34,897 nt of DNA from Alteromonadaceae bacterium (GCA_002746115.1 NVXL01000215.1:1-34897), one strand, 5' to 3'. Positions 18,272-27,348 are shown, counted from the stretch's first letter. Numbers and translations: made by a program. The notes: generated from the sequence alone by a model not told the origin.

Positions 18272-18677
18272 ATTGGACTCCCGTCTTTTGGCTAATAGTT
18301 ATGCAGAATTAGAGCGATTTTTCGAATGCCGAGATATGCCAATACGGTATAACCCAGCGCTTGGCAATAATTGAAACGCAGTTGACACTTTTTCGCAAGA
18401 ACTATGTGCCTTTAATGTGCATTTGATGGTGCAAATTGTCCTAGCCTGGATCATATGTGTACAATCTCCCCACGAAATATAGGAAAGCATAACTAAGATT
18501 CTCGCCGTGAACAAACTTTTCCGGTACAATGCTGGGTCTTTTATGCAGCGGTGGTTCACACGCTAAAGCCAAGCGATGACAGTCCAACAATAGACTACAG
18601 CCTGGCCCCTAAGCGCCGTATACTAGTATCGCCGCCATTAATTCCAACGTCTAATATTGTTGAGGTAATCGTCCAGG
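18272..18677. other. 406-bp intergenic region upstream of cysI
   Basis: Divergent spacer between the 38-codon ORF (-) and cysI (+), and should hold promoters for both. TATACT at about 18618, within a palindromic ATACTAGTAT, is a possible -10 for cysI, without a convincing -35. TTGACA occurs near 18384 without a good -10. I see no gene and no riboswitch here. Confidence 0.3.
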
Positions 18678-20342
18678 ATGTACGTTTATGACGAACATGA
18701 TCGCCAAATCATTTCAGAACGCGTTAACCAGTTTCGCCGTCAAACAGAGCGTTTCTTGGCTGGCCAGCTCAAAGAAGAGGTGTATCTCCCACTAAGGCTA
18801 CAAAACGGCCTTTACGTGCAACGACTTGCACCCATGCTACGAATTGCAGTGCCCTACGGCATGCTCAACGTCGCTCAATTGCGCAAACTGGCTCACATCA
18901 CCCGTCATTACGACAAAGGCTACTGCCACATCACCACGCGCCAAAATATCCAGCTCAACTGGCCAAATTTGGAAGATGTGCCGGATATCCTCGCAGAGCT
19001 TGCCGAAGTTGAAATGCACGCCATTCAAACCTCCGGCAACTGTATTCGTAACGTCACCTCGGATCAATTTGCAGGCGTTGCAACTGACGAAATAATCGAT
19101 CCTCGCCCTTACTGCGAGATCATCCGCCAGTGGTCAACCCTACATCCGGAATTCGCGTTCTTGCCTCGCAAATTTAAAATTGCCGTCTCTGGTAGTGAAG
19201 AAGACCGCGCTGCGATTCGCTTCCACGACATAGGCTTACAGATAGTCAAAAACGACAGCGGCGCCATCGGATTTAAAGTCCTTGTTGGCGGCGGTCTAGG
19301 CCGCACTCCTGTAATAGGTCAAGTCGTTCGTGAATTCCTGCCGGAACAAGACCTACTGACTTATCTTGAAGCCATCGTTCGTCATTACAACCTAAATGGC
19401 CGGCGTGACAACAAATACAAGGCTCGCATCAAAATACTTGTTCGTGCCATGGGCGTAGAAGCCTACGCGGCAGCTATTGAGCAAGAGTGGGACAAAATCC
19501 ACGACAGCCAAGCCCTGCTCACCGACAAAGAAATTAATCGCACCAAGAGCTTTTTCACCGAGCCCGATTATGAATCTTTCGATGAGAAAAGCTGCGCCGA
19601 CACACTTAACGAGCGCGCACAAAAAGATAAAGACTTCAGCAATTGGCTGGCACATAACGTCGGCAAACACCGCGTAGCGGGTTATCGCACGGTGACGCTG
19701 TCATTAAAACCCAACGGTATTGCGCCTGGGGATATTACCGACAGCCAACTTGAAGCCATTGCAGACCTTGCCGAAGAGTATAGCTTTGGCGAAGTACGTA
19801 GCACACACGAGCAAAACCTCGTCTTTGCTGATGTGCAAACAGCACACCTTCGCAGGTTGTGGCGCGCCCTTACCAAGCTCGGCTTTGCCACCGCCAATAT
19901 TGGTACATTGACCGACATGATTTGCTGCCCAGGTGGCGATTACTGCTCGCTGGCTAACGCCAAATCTATCCCAGTCGCAGAAGCCATTCAAAATGAGTTT
20001 GACGATCTCGACTACATTTATGACCTTGGTGAAATTGAACTTAACATTTCAGGCTGCATGAACGCCTGCGGACACCACCACATCGGTCACATCGGTATTT
20101 TAGGTGTTGATAAGCGCGGTGAAGAGTTCTACCAAATACAACTTGGCGGCGCTCAAGGCAACAACGCCAATATTGGCAAGGTACTCGGTCCATCGTTTTC
20201 ACGGGAGTCCGTCCCTAACGTGATACGCAAACTGCTTGATGTTTATGTTGAAAGCCGAGTAGAAGGCGAAGCCTTTGTTGAAACCTACCACCGAGTCGGT
20301 ATCACCCCATTTAAGGAGCGTGTTTATGCCAAAGCTAATTAA
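18678..20342 (+). CDS. cysI: Assimilatory nitrite/sulfite reductase hemoprotein (CysI type)
   Basis: Reduces sulfite to sulfide with six electrons at a siroheme-[4Fe-4S] centre. 554 residues, the usual size for pseudomonad-type CysI. Two ferredoxin-like half-domains come first (RLAPMLRIAVPYGMLNVAQLRKLAHI, then TTRQNIQLNWP) followed by the siroheme domains. The cluster cysteines are C417 and C423 (CPGGDYC) and C460 and C464 (GCMNACGHHH). The siroheme-contact context TSGNCIRNVTSD is present. The next gene overlaps by 17 nt, so the two are cotranscribed. No cysJ flavoprotein is nearby; electrons may come from ferredoxin or from a protein encoded elsewhere. Confidence 0.93.
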   Translation: MYVYDEHDRQIISERVNQFRRQTERFLAGQLKEEVYLPLRLQNGLYVQRLAPMLRIAVPYGMLNVAQLRKLAHITRHYDKGYCHITTRQNIQLNWPNLEDVPDILAELAEVEMHAIQTSGNCIRNVTSDQFAGVATDEIIDPRPYCEIIRQWSTLHPEFAFLPRKFKIAVSGSEEDRAAIRFHDIGLQIVKNDSGAIGFKVLVGGGLGRTPVIGQVVREFLPEQDLLTYLEAIVRHYNLNGRRDNKYKARIKILVRAMGVEAYAAAIEQEWDKIHDSQALLTDKEINRTKSFFTEPDYESFDEKSCADTLNERAQKDKDFSNWLAHNVGKHRVAGYRTVTLSLKPNGIAPGDITDSQLEAIADLAEEYSFGEVRSTHEQNLVFADVQTAHLRRLWRALTKLGFATANIGTLTDMICCPGGDYCSLANAKSIPVAEAIQNEFDDLDYIYDLGEIELNISGCMNACGHHHIGHIGILGVDKRGEEFYQIQLGGAQGNNANIGKVLGPSFSRESVPNVIRKLLDVYVESRVEGEAFVETYHRVGITPFKERVYAKAN

Positions 20343-20829
20343 AGACGGAATCCTCACTCAGAACGAATGGCAGTGGCTTGTCACCGACGAAGCAGCACCT
20401 TCGGCAGAAGCACTGGAAACAGGCAAGTGGATCGTACCTTTTAGCGTATATCTAACACTTAAGTCTGAAGGCCTTGGTAACGCAAAAAACCTTGGCGTTT
20501 GGCTAGCCAGTGCCGACAACGTTCAAGACCTCGCGCCCCACCTAAAAGACTTAAACATCGTAGGGCTAAACTTTGAGAAGTTTGCCGATGGTCGTAGTTT
20601 TTCACAAGCTCGCATCATTCGTGAACAACTCGATTTTGGTGGTGAGATTCGCGTAAATGGCGACTTTTATCAAGATCAGATGTTCTACCTAGCTCGCTCA
20701 GGTGTGAATGCTTTTTTGATTGAAGATGACGCCAATAGCGAATCGATGATCGAGAGCCTGTCCGATTTTTCAGATAGCTATCAAGCGGCATGTGATGAGC
20801 CTCAGCCGCTATTTAGGCGCAGAGTTTAA
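20326..20829 (+). CDS. DUF934 domain protein associated with CysI
   Basis: 167 residues from ATG 20326, preceded by AAGGAG 8 nt upstream inside the cysI 3' end; the overlap with cysI is 17 nt. The DUF934 pattern is visible: WIVPFSVYL, GVWLAS, LDLxxVGLNFEKFADGRSFSQAR as the core (about residues 80-105), and RVNGDFYQDQMFYLARSGVNAF. This domain is regularly encoded next to cysI and often annotated 'oxidoreductase', but its biochemical role is not settled. The context indicates a role in sulfite reduction, such as assembly or electron supply. The internal ATG/GTG-type start at 20275 would extend it into cysI without support. Confidence 0.88.
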   Translation: MPKLIKDGILTQNEWQWLVTDEAAPSAEALETGKWIVPFSVYLTLKSEGLGNAKNLGVWLASADNVQDLAPHLKDLNIVGLNFEKFADGRSFSQARIIREQLDFGGEIRVNGDFYQDQMFYLARSGVNAFLIEDDANSESMIESLSDFSDSYQAACDEPQPLFRRRV

Positions 20830-20908
20830 ACACTATAGTTTACGTCATACCTTTAGGTGGGCCGTTTTTTAGCTAGAACTTAGCCGTCTACCTCAAATCG
20901 CTCTTGCC

Positions 20909-20947
20909 AGACCTTCTGTCACTCGGCGCAATGCCAGCAGAAGGTCT
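20909..20947. terminator. Hairpin downstream of the cysI operon
   Basis: Ten-base perfect arms AGACCTTCTG (20909-20918) and CAGAAGGTCT (20938-20947), with an inner GGC/GCC pairing in the loop. It is followed by ATTATAG rather than a T-run, so termination would be weak or factor-assisted. The remainder of 20830-21044 has no other visible feature. Confidence 0.5.
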
Positions 20948-21044
20948 ATTATAGATAGACATCAGTACACTATCTAAAGCAAAGATTACGACCCGAGCGC
21001 AACATTCTACGAAGTCATGTAAACGTAAGTGCCCAAGGTAGTTT

Positions 21045-22211
21045 ATGACCAGCATCATCTTCGATTCCTTTTTCCTTATCTTTTGCGGTGCTGCTGCAGT
21101 CGCGACTCTGGCACTGTATACCCGCCAACCCCTGCTCGTCGCTTATATTGCCGTCGGCGTATTGCTCGGCCCCTTTGGCCTTGAGGTCATTACCGAAATT
21201 GAGCTGCTTTCTGAGATGTCCCACATCGGGATTATCTTTTTGCTATTTCTCATCGGCTTGGATATGCAGCCAAAGGCTCTGCTCGCGGTATTGAAAAAGG
21301 CCACCAGCATTGCTCTACTGAGCTGCGCGATCTTTGCCATTTTAGGTCTGTGCGTTGGCTTAGCTTTTGGGTTTAGCCTAATAGAATCCGCTGTGATCGG
21401 CATGGTATCCATGTTCTCCAGTACGATCATCGGCATTAAGTTACTCCCGACTACAGTACTGCATCATAAGCACACTGGCGAAATGATGGTCGGCCTACTG
21501 CTGTTACAAGATTTTATTGCGATTTTTTGCCTGTTGATACTTATGAGCGGTAGCGAGGGCGAGTTCGACGGCAGGATGCTGTTAATTGCAGCAGTGTCTC
21601 TTCCGGTGGTGGTGGGCTTAGCTTTTATTGTGGTGAAGTATGTACTTCTCAAATTGATTGCAAAGTTCGATCATTTTCACGAATACATTTTTCTAATTGC
21701 CATCGGCTGGTGTCTGGGTTTGGCGATGCTGTCGGAGGAGATGCACTTATCCGCGGAGATTGGCGCTTTCATTGCGGGCGTATCCCTCGCGACCAGTCCA
21801 ATTTCGCAGTTTATCGCATTAAATCTCAAGCCCCTGCGGGATTTCTTTTTAGTGCTGTTCTTCTTTTCCCTAGGCGCCCAGCTCAACATAGATTTATTGC
21901 CTGAGGTTATCATAGCGGCAATTGTTTATGCGGCAGTCATGCTTGGTGCAAAACCTGTGACGTTTTTCTTCCTGCTGAGACAGCAAAGTGAGCGTAAAGA
22001 CTTGGCGTGGGATATTGGGTTTCGATTGGGACAAATCAGTGAGTTCTCCTTGCTGATTGCCTTTGTTGCAAGTTCTCGTAATGTTATTGGCGATACCGCA
22101 ACTTTGCTTATCCAAACCGCTGCGATTATCAGCTTTATAGCGTCAAGTTACATTGTCACCTTTAACTTTCCCAACCCTATCGCGGTGAGTGATAAGTTAC
22201 GCCGCGATTGA
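21045..22211 (+). CDS. CPA2-family monovalent cation:proton antiporter (Kef-like membrane domain)
   Basis: Inner-membrane cation/H+ exchanger of the CPA2/KefB group. 388 residues, hydrophobic throughout, with about 11-12 transmembrane helices. Recognisable segments are LLVAYIAVGVLLGPFGL near the start, IIFLLFLIGLDM, the ion-site region LLLLQDFIAIF (LFQDI-type motif with the conserved Asp), SAEIGAFIAGVSLA, and FFFSLGAQL. The protein stops straight after the membrane domain; there is no cytoplasmic RCK/TrkA-N nucleotide-binding domain as in KefB/KefC, so gating must differ or depend on another protein. Single gene. Transported ion (K+ or Na+) cannot be told from sequence. Confidence 0.85.
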   Translation: MTSIIFDSFFLIFCGAAAVATLALYTRQPLLVAYIAVGVLLGPFGLEVITEIELLSEMSHIGIIFLLFLIGLDMQPKALLAVLKKATSIALLSCAIFAILGLCVGLAFGFSLIESAVIGMVSMFSSTIIGIKLLPTTVLHHKHTGEMMVGLLLLQDFIAIFCLLILMSGSEGEFDGRMLLIAAVSLPVVVGLAFIVVKYVLLKLIAKFDHFHEYIFLIAIGWCLGLAMLSEEMHLSAEIGAFIAGVSLATSPISQFIALNLKPLRDFFLVLFFFSLGAQLNIDLLPEVIIAAIVYAAVMLGAKPVTFFFLLRQQSERKDLAWDIGFRLGQISEFSLLIAFVASSRNVIGDTATLLIQTAAIISFIASSYIVTFNFPNPIAVSDKLRRD

Positions 22212-22345
22212 GGTATGTTTCAGACCCTGTGGCATCACACTCGCTGGATACCCCCATGTTAACCATCTACGACTTTACGTCGACAACTCACCATCACAAG
22301 CAAAAATACGCACGCACTGCTAACTGAGAATGGAAACAATACCGT

Positions 22346-22394
22346 CGCAAGGGAATAATGTTCGAGAGCCAATAGCACGAATACATTCCTTGCG
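22346..22394. other. Imperfect hairpin in a 345-bp gene-free gap
   Basis: Between the antiporter (+) and sohB (-), which converge (22212-22556), CGCAAGG (22346-22352) pairs with CCTTGCG (22388-22394), and GAAT/ATTC and TTCG/CGAA pairings lie inside. There is no adjacent T-run. It may be a degenerate terminator or a repeat remnant. Nothing else is recognisable in the gap. Confidence 0.3.
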
Positions 22395-22556
22395 ATAAAT
22401 AGTAAAAACTACAACACGGATATAAGAAACAGCCAATCAACTTTAGTGATAGAAATATCGGAGCGTTTTAAAAACTCAAATCCATGACTGGCGCCTAGCG
22501 ACTACTGCAAGCCCATAACAAAGGCGTGCAGACTCCGTAAGCACCGTCAGAAAAAA

Positions 22557-23720
22557 CTAATTAAACAGCTTATTATTAAACAGCTTATCTATGCCCTTAG
22601 TTATAGAGCGCTCAATGGCGGCTTCCATATTGATACCGAACTTTTCCGCTAAGGTGCGTTTGTGGGTATAGGATACTTCGAATAAATCGGCCTCTTCACG
22701 CAAGCCGAAAATATAGTCATCTGAGGTGGCAACTTCATCGATCAATTTGTTATCAACGGCTCGTAAGCCGTACCAAACTTCACCCGTAGCCACACTTGCA
22801 ATATCGACTTGAGGGCGATTCTCAGCGATAAAACCTTTGAATAATACGTGGGTATCTTCAAGCTCTTCGCTGAATTTCTGCTTACCTTTTTCCGTGTTTT
22901 CACCAAACATAGTTACGGTGCGCTTATATTCACCAGCGGTAAAAGTTTCGTAATCAACGTCGTATTTTTTCAATACTCGGTGGAAATTAGGCAGCTGTGC
23001 GACCACGCCAATGGAACCAATAACAGCAAAGGGTGCAGCGATAATTTTCTGGGCAACACAAGCCATCATGTAACCGCCACTCGCGGCGACTTTATCGACA
23101 CAGATTGTGAGAGGAATCTTGGCCTTGGTAAGGCGGGTAAGCTGGCTTGCAGCTAGGCCATAAGCGTGTACCATACCGCCTTGGCTTTCTAGGCGCAGTA
23201 CGACTTCATCCGTAGGTCGCGCATGCGTTAGCACGGCGGTGATGGTTTCTCGCAGCAAATCGGTCTCGGAAGCTTTAATGTCGCCGTCAAAGTCGAGTAC
23301 GTAAACGCGTTTTTTCTCGTCGCTCTTATCCCCAGTAGTCTCTTCGCTCGCGCCATCTTTACTTGCGTCACTTTTAACAGCGGTATCTTTAGCTACAGCA
23401 TTTTTAGCTTCTTTCTTGAGTTTTTTGTCGGCAGCTTTCTGCTTCTTTAAGTTGGCTTTACGCTGCTTCTTCTCCTCTTTAAAACGCTGTTTTTCGTGCT
23501 TCTCTTCAAGCTTCAACGCGTCCTCATCAAGCACGGCATCACGAACTATATCTGAAACCTCGTCGTACTTGTCATTGATTTTGATAATTTCGATCTGACC
23601 AAGCTCTTGACCTGGTTGCTTCATTCCGGCAGATAAAACAAGTGTAACGATTACTGCAATAGCGACTACAAATGTGAGGGTTTTGGCAAAAAACATGCCA
23701 TATTCCAACAAAAATTCCAA
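22557..23720 (-). CDS. sohB: Inner-membrane serine protease SohB (S49 family)
   Basis: Signal-peptide-peptidase-like protease whose catalytic domain faces the periplasm in the family. 387 residues (E. coli 349). One N-terminal TM helix (about 12-31) starts like E. coli (MEFLLEYGMFFAK vs MELLSEYGLFLAK). A Lys/Glu-rich linker at about 66-137 is unusually long and accounts for most of the extra length. The S49 domain has RLESQGGMVHAYGLAASQL, the nucleophile S214 in VAASGGYMMA, GSIGVVAQ and the general base K266 in EYKRT. The C-terminus ends with a duplicated KLFN from a 15-bp tandem repeat. Apparently a single gene; a short direct repeat lies in the spacer upstream. Confidence 0.94.
   Translation of the reverse strand: MEFLLEYGMFFAKTLTFVVAIAVIVTLVLSAGMKQPGQELGQIEIIKINDKYDEVSDIVRDAVLDEDALKLEEKHEKQRFKEEKKQRKANLKKQKAADKKLKKEAKNAVAKDTAVKSDASKDGASEETTGDKSDEKKRVYVLDFDGDIKASETDLLRETITAVLTHARPTDEVVLRLESQGGMVHAYGLAASQLTRLTKAKIPLTICVDKVAASGGYMMACVAQKIIAAPFAVIGSIGVVAQLPNFHRVLKKYDVDYETFTAGEYKRTVTMFGENTEKGKQKFSEELEDTHVLFKGFIAENRPQVDIASVATGEVWYGLRAVDNKLIDEVATSDDYIFGLREEADLFEVSYTHKRTLAEKFGINMEAAIERSITKGIDKLFNNKLFN
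22561..22588. repeat. 15-bp tandem duplication at the sohB 3' end
   Basis: TTAAACAGCTTATTA (22561-22575) is repeated from 22576, nearly complete to 22588. It is in frame and encodes the terminal KLFNN-KLFN of SohB, so it lengthens the protein by five residues without disrupting it. Confidence 0.75.
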
Positions 23721-23787
23721 GTGACACTCCTAAGTTTAAAATCACGACCTAGGCAGTACCGCCTAAGATCATTAAGTATTTCGTCAT

Positions 23788-23819
23788 TCTAAAAGTTAAA
23801 TAACTCTAAAAGTTAAATA
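23788..23819. repeat. 15-bp direct repeat upstream of sohB
   Basis: TCTAAAAGTTAAATA occurs at 23788-23802 and 23805-23819, a 17-bp period. It lies between the stop of the 218-residue gene and the sohB leader. It could be tandem binding sites or a duplication; no evidence separates these. Confidence 0.6.
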
Positions 23820-23870
23820 GTTGTAACAGCTAAGCAGTTTAACCTTTCAGAGCTCGACTGGCTACGACTG

Positions 23871-24527
23871 CTACCGCCAACGCTTTATTGCGCTTTCAGC
23901 ATTGTCGTTAAGCGCTTTTGCGGTTAAACCGTCCATTGCGAGAGAGACTTGATATATTGCACCATCCGCCATGGGCAAGTAGGTCGCGCTGCCGTAACCC
24001 GATTCAATCCAAGGGAACAAGCCATCCATGCTGTTAACCCAATCCCAAGCATCTATGCCGTATTCACTAACCCTTAACTGATGAATGGTACGTTTTCCTC
24101 GACGCTCATCCTCTAAAGAGAAGTAGCGGCCACTGAGGCGATCAAGGCGATAACCGGGTCGCGCTCCAAGGCTCCTAAAAAAGCCCTTCCAACGGATGAT
24201 TCGCGCATCGAGCTGCCACTGGTCACCGCTCACGATGTAGCTCTGAGTTATACCCTCGTCCACAAAATTTAACTCTACGTGGTATTCCTTATCAGCCAAT
24301 TTTTCAAAACTGAGCATGACGATTGGCTTTTCAATCAGTAGCTGTTTATAACTCCACAAATCCAATGCGATGAATACAATGAATCCGCCAATGGCGAAAA
24401 AAACTAAACCAACAGTGCCTCGCAGCCAGTGTAATACCCAGTTAAATTTACCGAGTAAACGCGCACCGAGAAACAAAAACAGAAAGGTAAACAGACCGTA
24501 AACGACTGCAAAGGCGCCAAAGAACAT
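23871..24527 (-). CDS. Hypothetical membrane protein, two N-terminal TM helices
   Basis: 218 residues from ATG 24525-24527, chosen because GGAGGT lies 5 nt upstream; the adjoining GTG at 24528 would be too close. Two TM helices (about 3-22 and 36-57) precede a soluble domain of about 160 residues that reads SFEKLADKEYHVELNF, WQLDARIIRWKGFF, YRLDRLSGRYFSLEDE and DAWDWVNSMDGLFPWIESGYGSATYLPM. Such proteins are often misnamed 'multidrug transporter' in pseudomonads; nothing here looks like a transporter. It sits 45 nt after nudC on the same strand, a pairing I recall from pseudomonads. Role unknown; possibly an envelope protein. Confidence 0.75.
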   Translation of the reverse strand: MFFGAFAVVYGLFTFLFLFLGARLLGKFNWVLHWLRGTVGLVFFAIGGFIVFIALDLWSYKQLLIEKPIVMLSFEKLADKEYHVELNFVDEGITQSYIVSGDQWQLDARIIRWKGFFRSLGARPGYRLDRLSGRYFSLEDERRGKRTIHQLRVSEYGIDAWDWVNSMDGLFPWIESGYGSATYLPMADGAIYQVSLAMDGLTAKALNDNAESAIKRWR

Positions 24528-24571
24528 CACGTACCTCCATTTTAAAATCGATCAAATTTCAAAATAAAAAA

Positions 24572-25408
24572 TTAAGTTTCTAATTCAGCGGCGATATCAT
24601 CGATATGTCGCTGAATTAAGCGCCCTGCAATCGTGCTTGCGGGCGGAATATTCGGTAAATTGTCTACATCAAACCAAGCGGCTTCGATAATCTCTTCGCC
24701 ATCAACACAAATTTCACCGCCGGCATAATCGGCGATAAAGCCCAGCATCAACTGTCCGGGGAAAGGCCAAGGTTGAGAGCCTACATAGCGTAAATTAGTT
24801 ATCTCAATACTTACTTCTTCTTTGACTTCGCGACATAAAGCTTGTTCAAGCATCTCACCAGCTTCAACAAATCCTGCCAAAGTACTAAACATGCCTTCAG
24901 GTAAACTGCTACCACGCGCCAACAAGCATTGTGAGCCGCGACGAATCAAGCCAATCACACAGGGAGAAATTCGCGGATAATAGAAAAGATCACAAGCATT
25001 ACAATACCTCGCGCGTTCTTCCTTTAGGGCTTCAGTCTTAGCCCCACAAGTGCCACAAAACTGATGCGTACGCCACCAGTTATCCACTTGCAGCGCTCGG
25101 CCCAGCAATTGAAAACACACCTCACTAACACAACCAAGCAAGTCACGTAGCCCCAACCAAACGCCACCTTCGGGCAGCTTAACTTCAAGCTCCGCGGGTA
25201 AAGAAAGCGAATAACAATGCACTTCACCCAGCTGACCTAAGTGCTGGAAGTAGTCGTCTTTAAGCTCAGCCAAATCGGCAACATCGCGATAGGCAAAGGG
25301 CTCCCAATCAGCCGGGGACAAACATAGCAACTTGCCACCCTGAATAACGACATAGGTATCAGTCGCGTCATTTCGAACGTGGCATATGTCAGTGATTTCA
25401 AAGACCAT
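24572..25408 (-). CDS. nudC: NAD(+) diphosphatase / RNA NAD-cap hydrolase NudC
   Basis: Nudix hydrolase that splits NAD(H) to NMN and AMP and removes NAD caps from RNA. 278 residues. The zinc ribbon has C118/C121 (FCGTCG) and C136/C139 (YCNAC). The Nudix box at 179-200 reads GFVEAGEMLEQALCREVKEEVS with metal-binding E194, E197 and E198. The NADH-pyrophosphatase signature SQPWPFP is at 211-217. All diagnostic elements are intact. The start overlaps the end of the upstream gene by 11 nt, so translation is probably coupled. Confidence 0.95.
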   Translation of the reverse strand: MVFEITDICHVRNDATDTYVVIQGGKLLCLSPADWEPFAYRDVADLAELKDDYFQHLGQLGEVHCYSLSLPAELEVKLPEGGVWLGLRDLLGCVSEVCFQLLGRALQVDNWWRTHQFCGTCGAKTEALKEERARYCNACDLFYYPRISPCVIGLIRRGSQCLLARGSSLPEGMFSTLAGFVEAGEMLEQALCREVKEEVSIEITNLRYVGSQPWPFPGQLMLGFIADYAGGEICVDGEEIIEAAWFDVDNLPNIPPASTIAGRLIQRHIDDIAAELET

Positions 25409-27131
25409 CGTGCAGCGTACTCACGGGGTAACCTAAAGCTTCAAGACTCTCTTCAGCAACGGGCAACACCGACTCATCCATTATCATTGTCGCTGATGCA
25501 GAATTGAGGTAGTACTCAAGTGAAATAATGGCATCGGCATAGGTCTCAAGCATTTCGTGTAAAGCCGGTGGGGCGGTCTCCTCCAGCAATACCTTCTCGA
25601 CAAAGACGATACAACTCACGAGCACCGCAGCCGCTCGATAGTTTTTCAGTAACAGCATCCCACCGCGAACCGAGTTAAGCGTCTTGGAGATGTTTTTAAT
25701 GTGACCTGTATCAAAGTCCGATTCAGCAAAGGCGCTGAGTGCGCGTTTGGTCAGCGCTAGCCCTGATTGGGACTCTAGGACAACGATTTTCTTGGCTTCC
25801 GATAATTGACCTGAGGCGACAACTTCACGTTGTGCAACCTTGTTAGCCATATCAATTTTTTCATTCGAGAGCTTGGAGTGTTCAATCGCAGACACGGTAC
25901 TTTCGAGATAGAGCAAGGTATTCGCTACATCCTGCATCTCAATCAACTCAATGCTTTCGCCCTGCTTTTGCCATTTTTTAATGCGTTGAATTTCATCTTT
26001 TAAGGTATTACCCGCAGCGGCCAAACCCACAATATTCAGAATTTCGGCCACTTTCTGCAAAGTAGCGATAAAGCCATCCATGTCATCAATCATCTGCACG
26101 CTGCTTTGAGAAGCGCTTTCGAGGATTTTTTTGGTATTCGATAACTCGTCTTGCAGCACCTGCGCCAATGACGATACCGTATGAGCACTTGGGCCATGCA
26201 AGCCTTCGCGCTCCGAGAGTAACTCGGCTTCACTGTAGGGAAAGCGATCTAGACGAAAAGTATCGCGTACCAGTTTAACCGCTTCGCTTTCGGTGTCGGC
26301 TAAGGCCATCAAATAGACAAGTTCTTTTAACAAGCCTCGCGGCGCGTTCGCTTGAATGGCGGCGACGCCACTGCGTTCGATTTGCGCTATCACCCGATCG
26401 AGTCGACTGAACAAAAGCTTACGCGTCTCGATCATCTGCATTTGCATCTGCTGACTATCGATCATTCCTAAGGTAGCATTTGCTAGCCACCAAAGGCTAG
26501 ACAAGGATTGCCCCTCCACGCATAACCTTTGAAGGCGGGAAAGTGCCCGACGCATCATCGCAATAGAGTTTTTAAACTGCTTATTCCTAACCAAACCTAA
26601 GAGGCCAATTTGGTACATGTGACGGGTGCGGCGTACAAGCTTACTGAAAGTTTCTTTCTCGTAAGCTATAGGCTCAACAACAGGTGGAACGAGCTTTGCT
26701 GTTAAGTCGACACTAAAAAAATGTGACTCCGGAAAAGAGGGCTCAGCACGTAATTTACGTAGTTCGTTAATCTGCGGAATGAGCAATACCGGGACTTGCT
26801 TCTCCGATTGCTGCACGTACTCCAAATAACGCGTCAAAATGAAAAAAGAGTTACTGATGACCTCTAAACGTTTTTCAAACAAACGGCCGCTATTGCCGGG
26901 GGAGATCTCTTGAGCGTTTGCGAATATTTCTTGCGCGAGTTGCTCGGCACCGCTGAATTGTATCAGCCTTAGTGTACCGGCAATCTGAGCGACGCCTTCG
27001 ACACAGGCTTGCAGGCTGTGGCTATCGTCTTGCAAAATAACGAATTTTTCTAGGTTTTGAGCGGCTTGCTCAATAGTGGCGACTAATTCGTCCCGCACCA
27101 TGTTGAGCGATTGAAAATTGACAGCTTCCAT
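25398..27131 (-). CDS. ChpA N-terminal-like (HPt-type) protein, free-standing
   Basis: 577 residues from ATG 27129-27131 (MEAVNFQSLNMVRDELVATIE). A TTG at 27240-27242 would add 37 residues with no similarity. The all-helical sequence VRDELVATIEQAAQNLEKF followed by VEGVAQIAGTLRLIQFSGAEQLAQEI matches the repeated N-terminal HPt-like modules of ChpA, the type IV pilus chemosensory kinase. No CheA kinase, CheW or receiver domain follows. No classical phosphorylatable HPt motif is obvious in the first module. Probably a signalling or scaffold relative of unknown role; the 11-nt overlap with nudC suggests one operon. Database names such as 'ferrous iron transporter' for such proteins are not supported by this sequence. 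Confidence 0.7.
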   Translation of the reverse strand: MEAVNFQSLNMVRDELVATIEQAAQNLEKFVILQDDSHSLQACVEGVAQIAGTLRLIQFSGAEQLAQEIFANAQEISPGNSGRLFEKRLEVISNSFFILTRYLEYVQQSEKQVPVLLIPQINELRKLRAEPSFPESHFFSVDLTAKLVPPVVEPIAYEKETFSKLVRRTRHMYQIGLLGLVRNKQFKNSIAMMRRALSRLQRLCVEGQSLSSLWWLANATLGMIDSQQMQMQMIETRKLLFSRLDRVIAQIERSGVAAIQANAPRGLLKELVYLMALADTESEAVKLVRDTFRLDRFPYSEAELLSEREGLHGPSAHTVSSLAQVLQDELSNTKKILESASQSSVQMIDDMDGFIATLQKVAEILNIVGLAAAGNTLKDEIQRIKKWQKQGESIELIEMQDVANTLLYLESTVSAIEHSKLSNEKIDMANKVAQREVVASGQLSEAKKIVVLESQSGLALTKRALSAFAESDFDTGHIKNISKTLNSVRGGMLLLKNYRAAAVLVSCIVFVEKVLLEETAPPALHEMLETYADAIISLEYYLNSASATMIMDESVLPVAEESLEALGYPVSTLHDGL

Positions 27132-27160
27132 AGGAGTAAGCACCGTATGTTTCGCCTGCA

Positions 27161-27175
27161 CGGCGATGATCGCCG
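27161..27175. promoter_or_regulatory. Palindrome in the leader of the ChpA-like gene
   Basis: CGGCGAT-G-ATCGCCG, a perfect 15-nt palindrome 30 nt upstream of the chosen ATG (it would lie inside the coding region if the TTG start were used). Possible operator or small hairpin. The gap 27132-27348 shows no strong terminator for the antiporter operon. Confidence 0.3.
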
Positions 27176-27348
27176 AGAGGCATTTGCACAATTTTGATAA
27201 GCATAATTTTAAACTTGAAACAAGTATAATACAAGATGGCAAAAAACCTTTACTTTTCTTAGAGTTATGCCCGACAGTTAAGTGAAACTCTAGATGCTAA
27301 CACGGCTAGAATACGGCTATATAAAGCCACGTAGAGCACTTGGAGCCG

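Noticed and set aside
18299-18559. 86-codon minus-strand ORF in the cysI upstream region
   Set aside because: Composition is not protein-like, it has no convincing ribosome-binding site, and it fills what should be promoter space.
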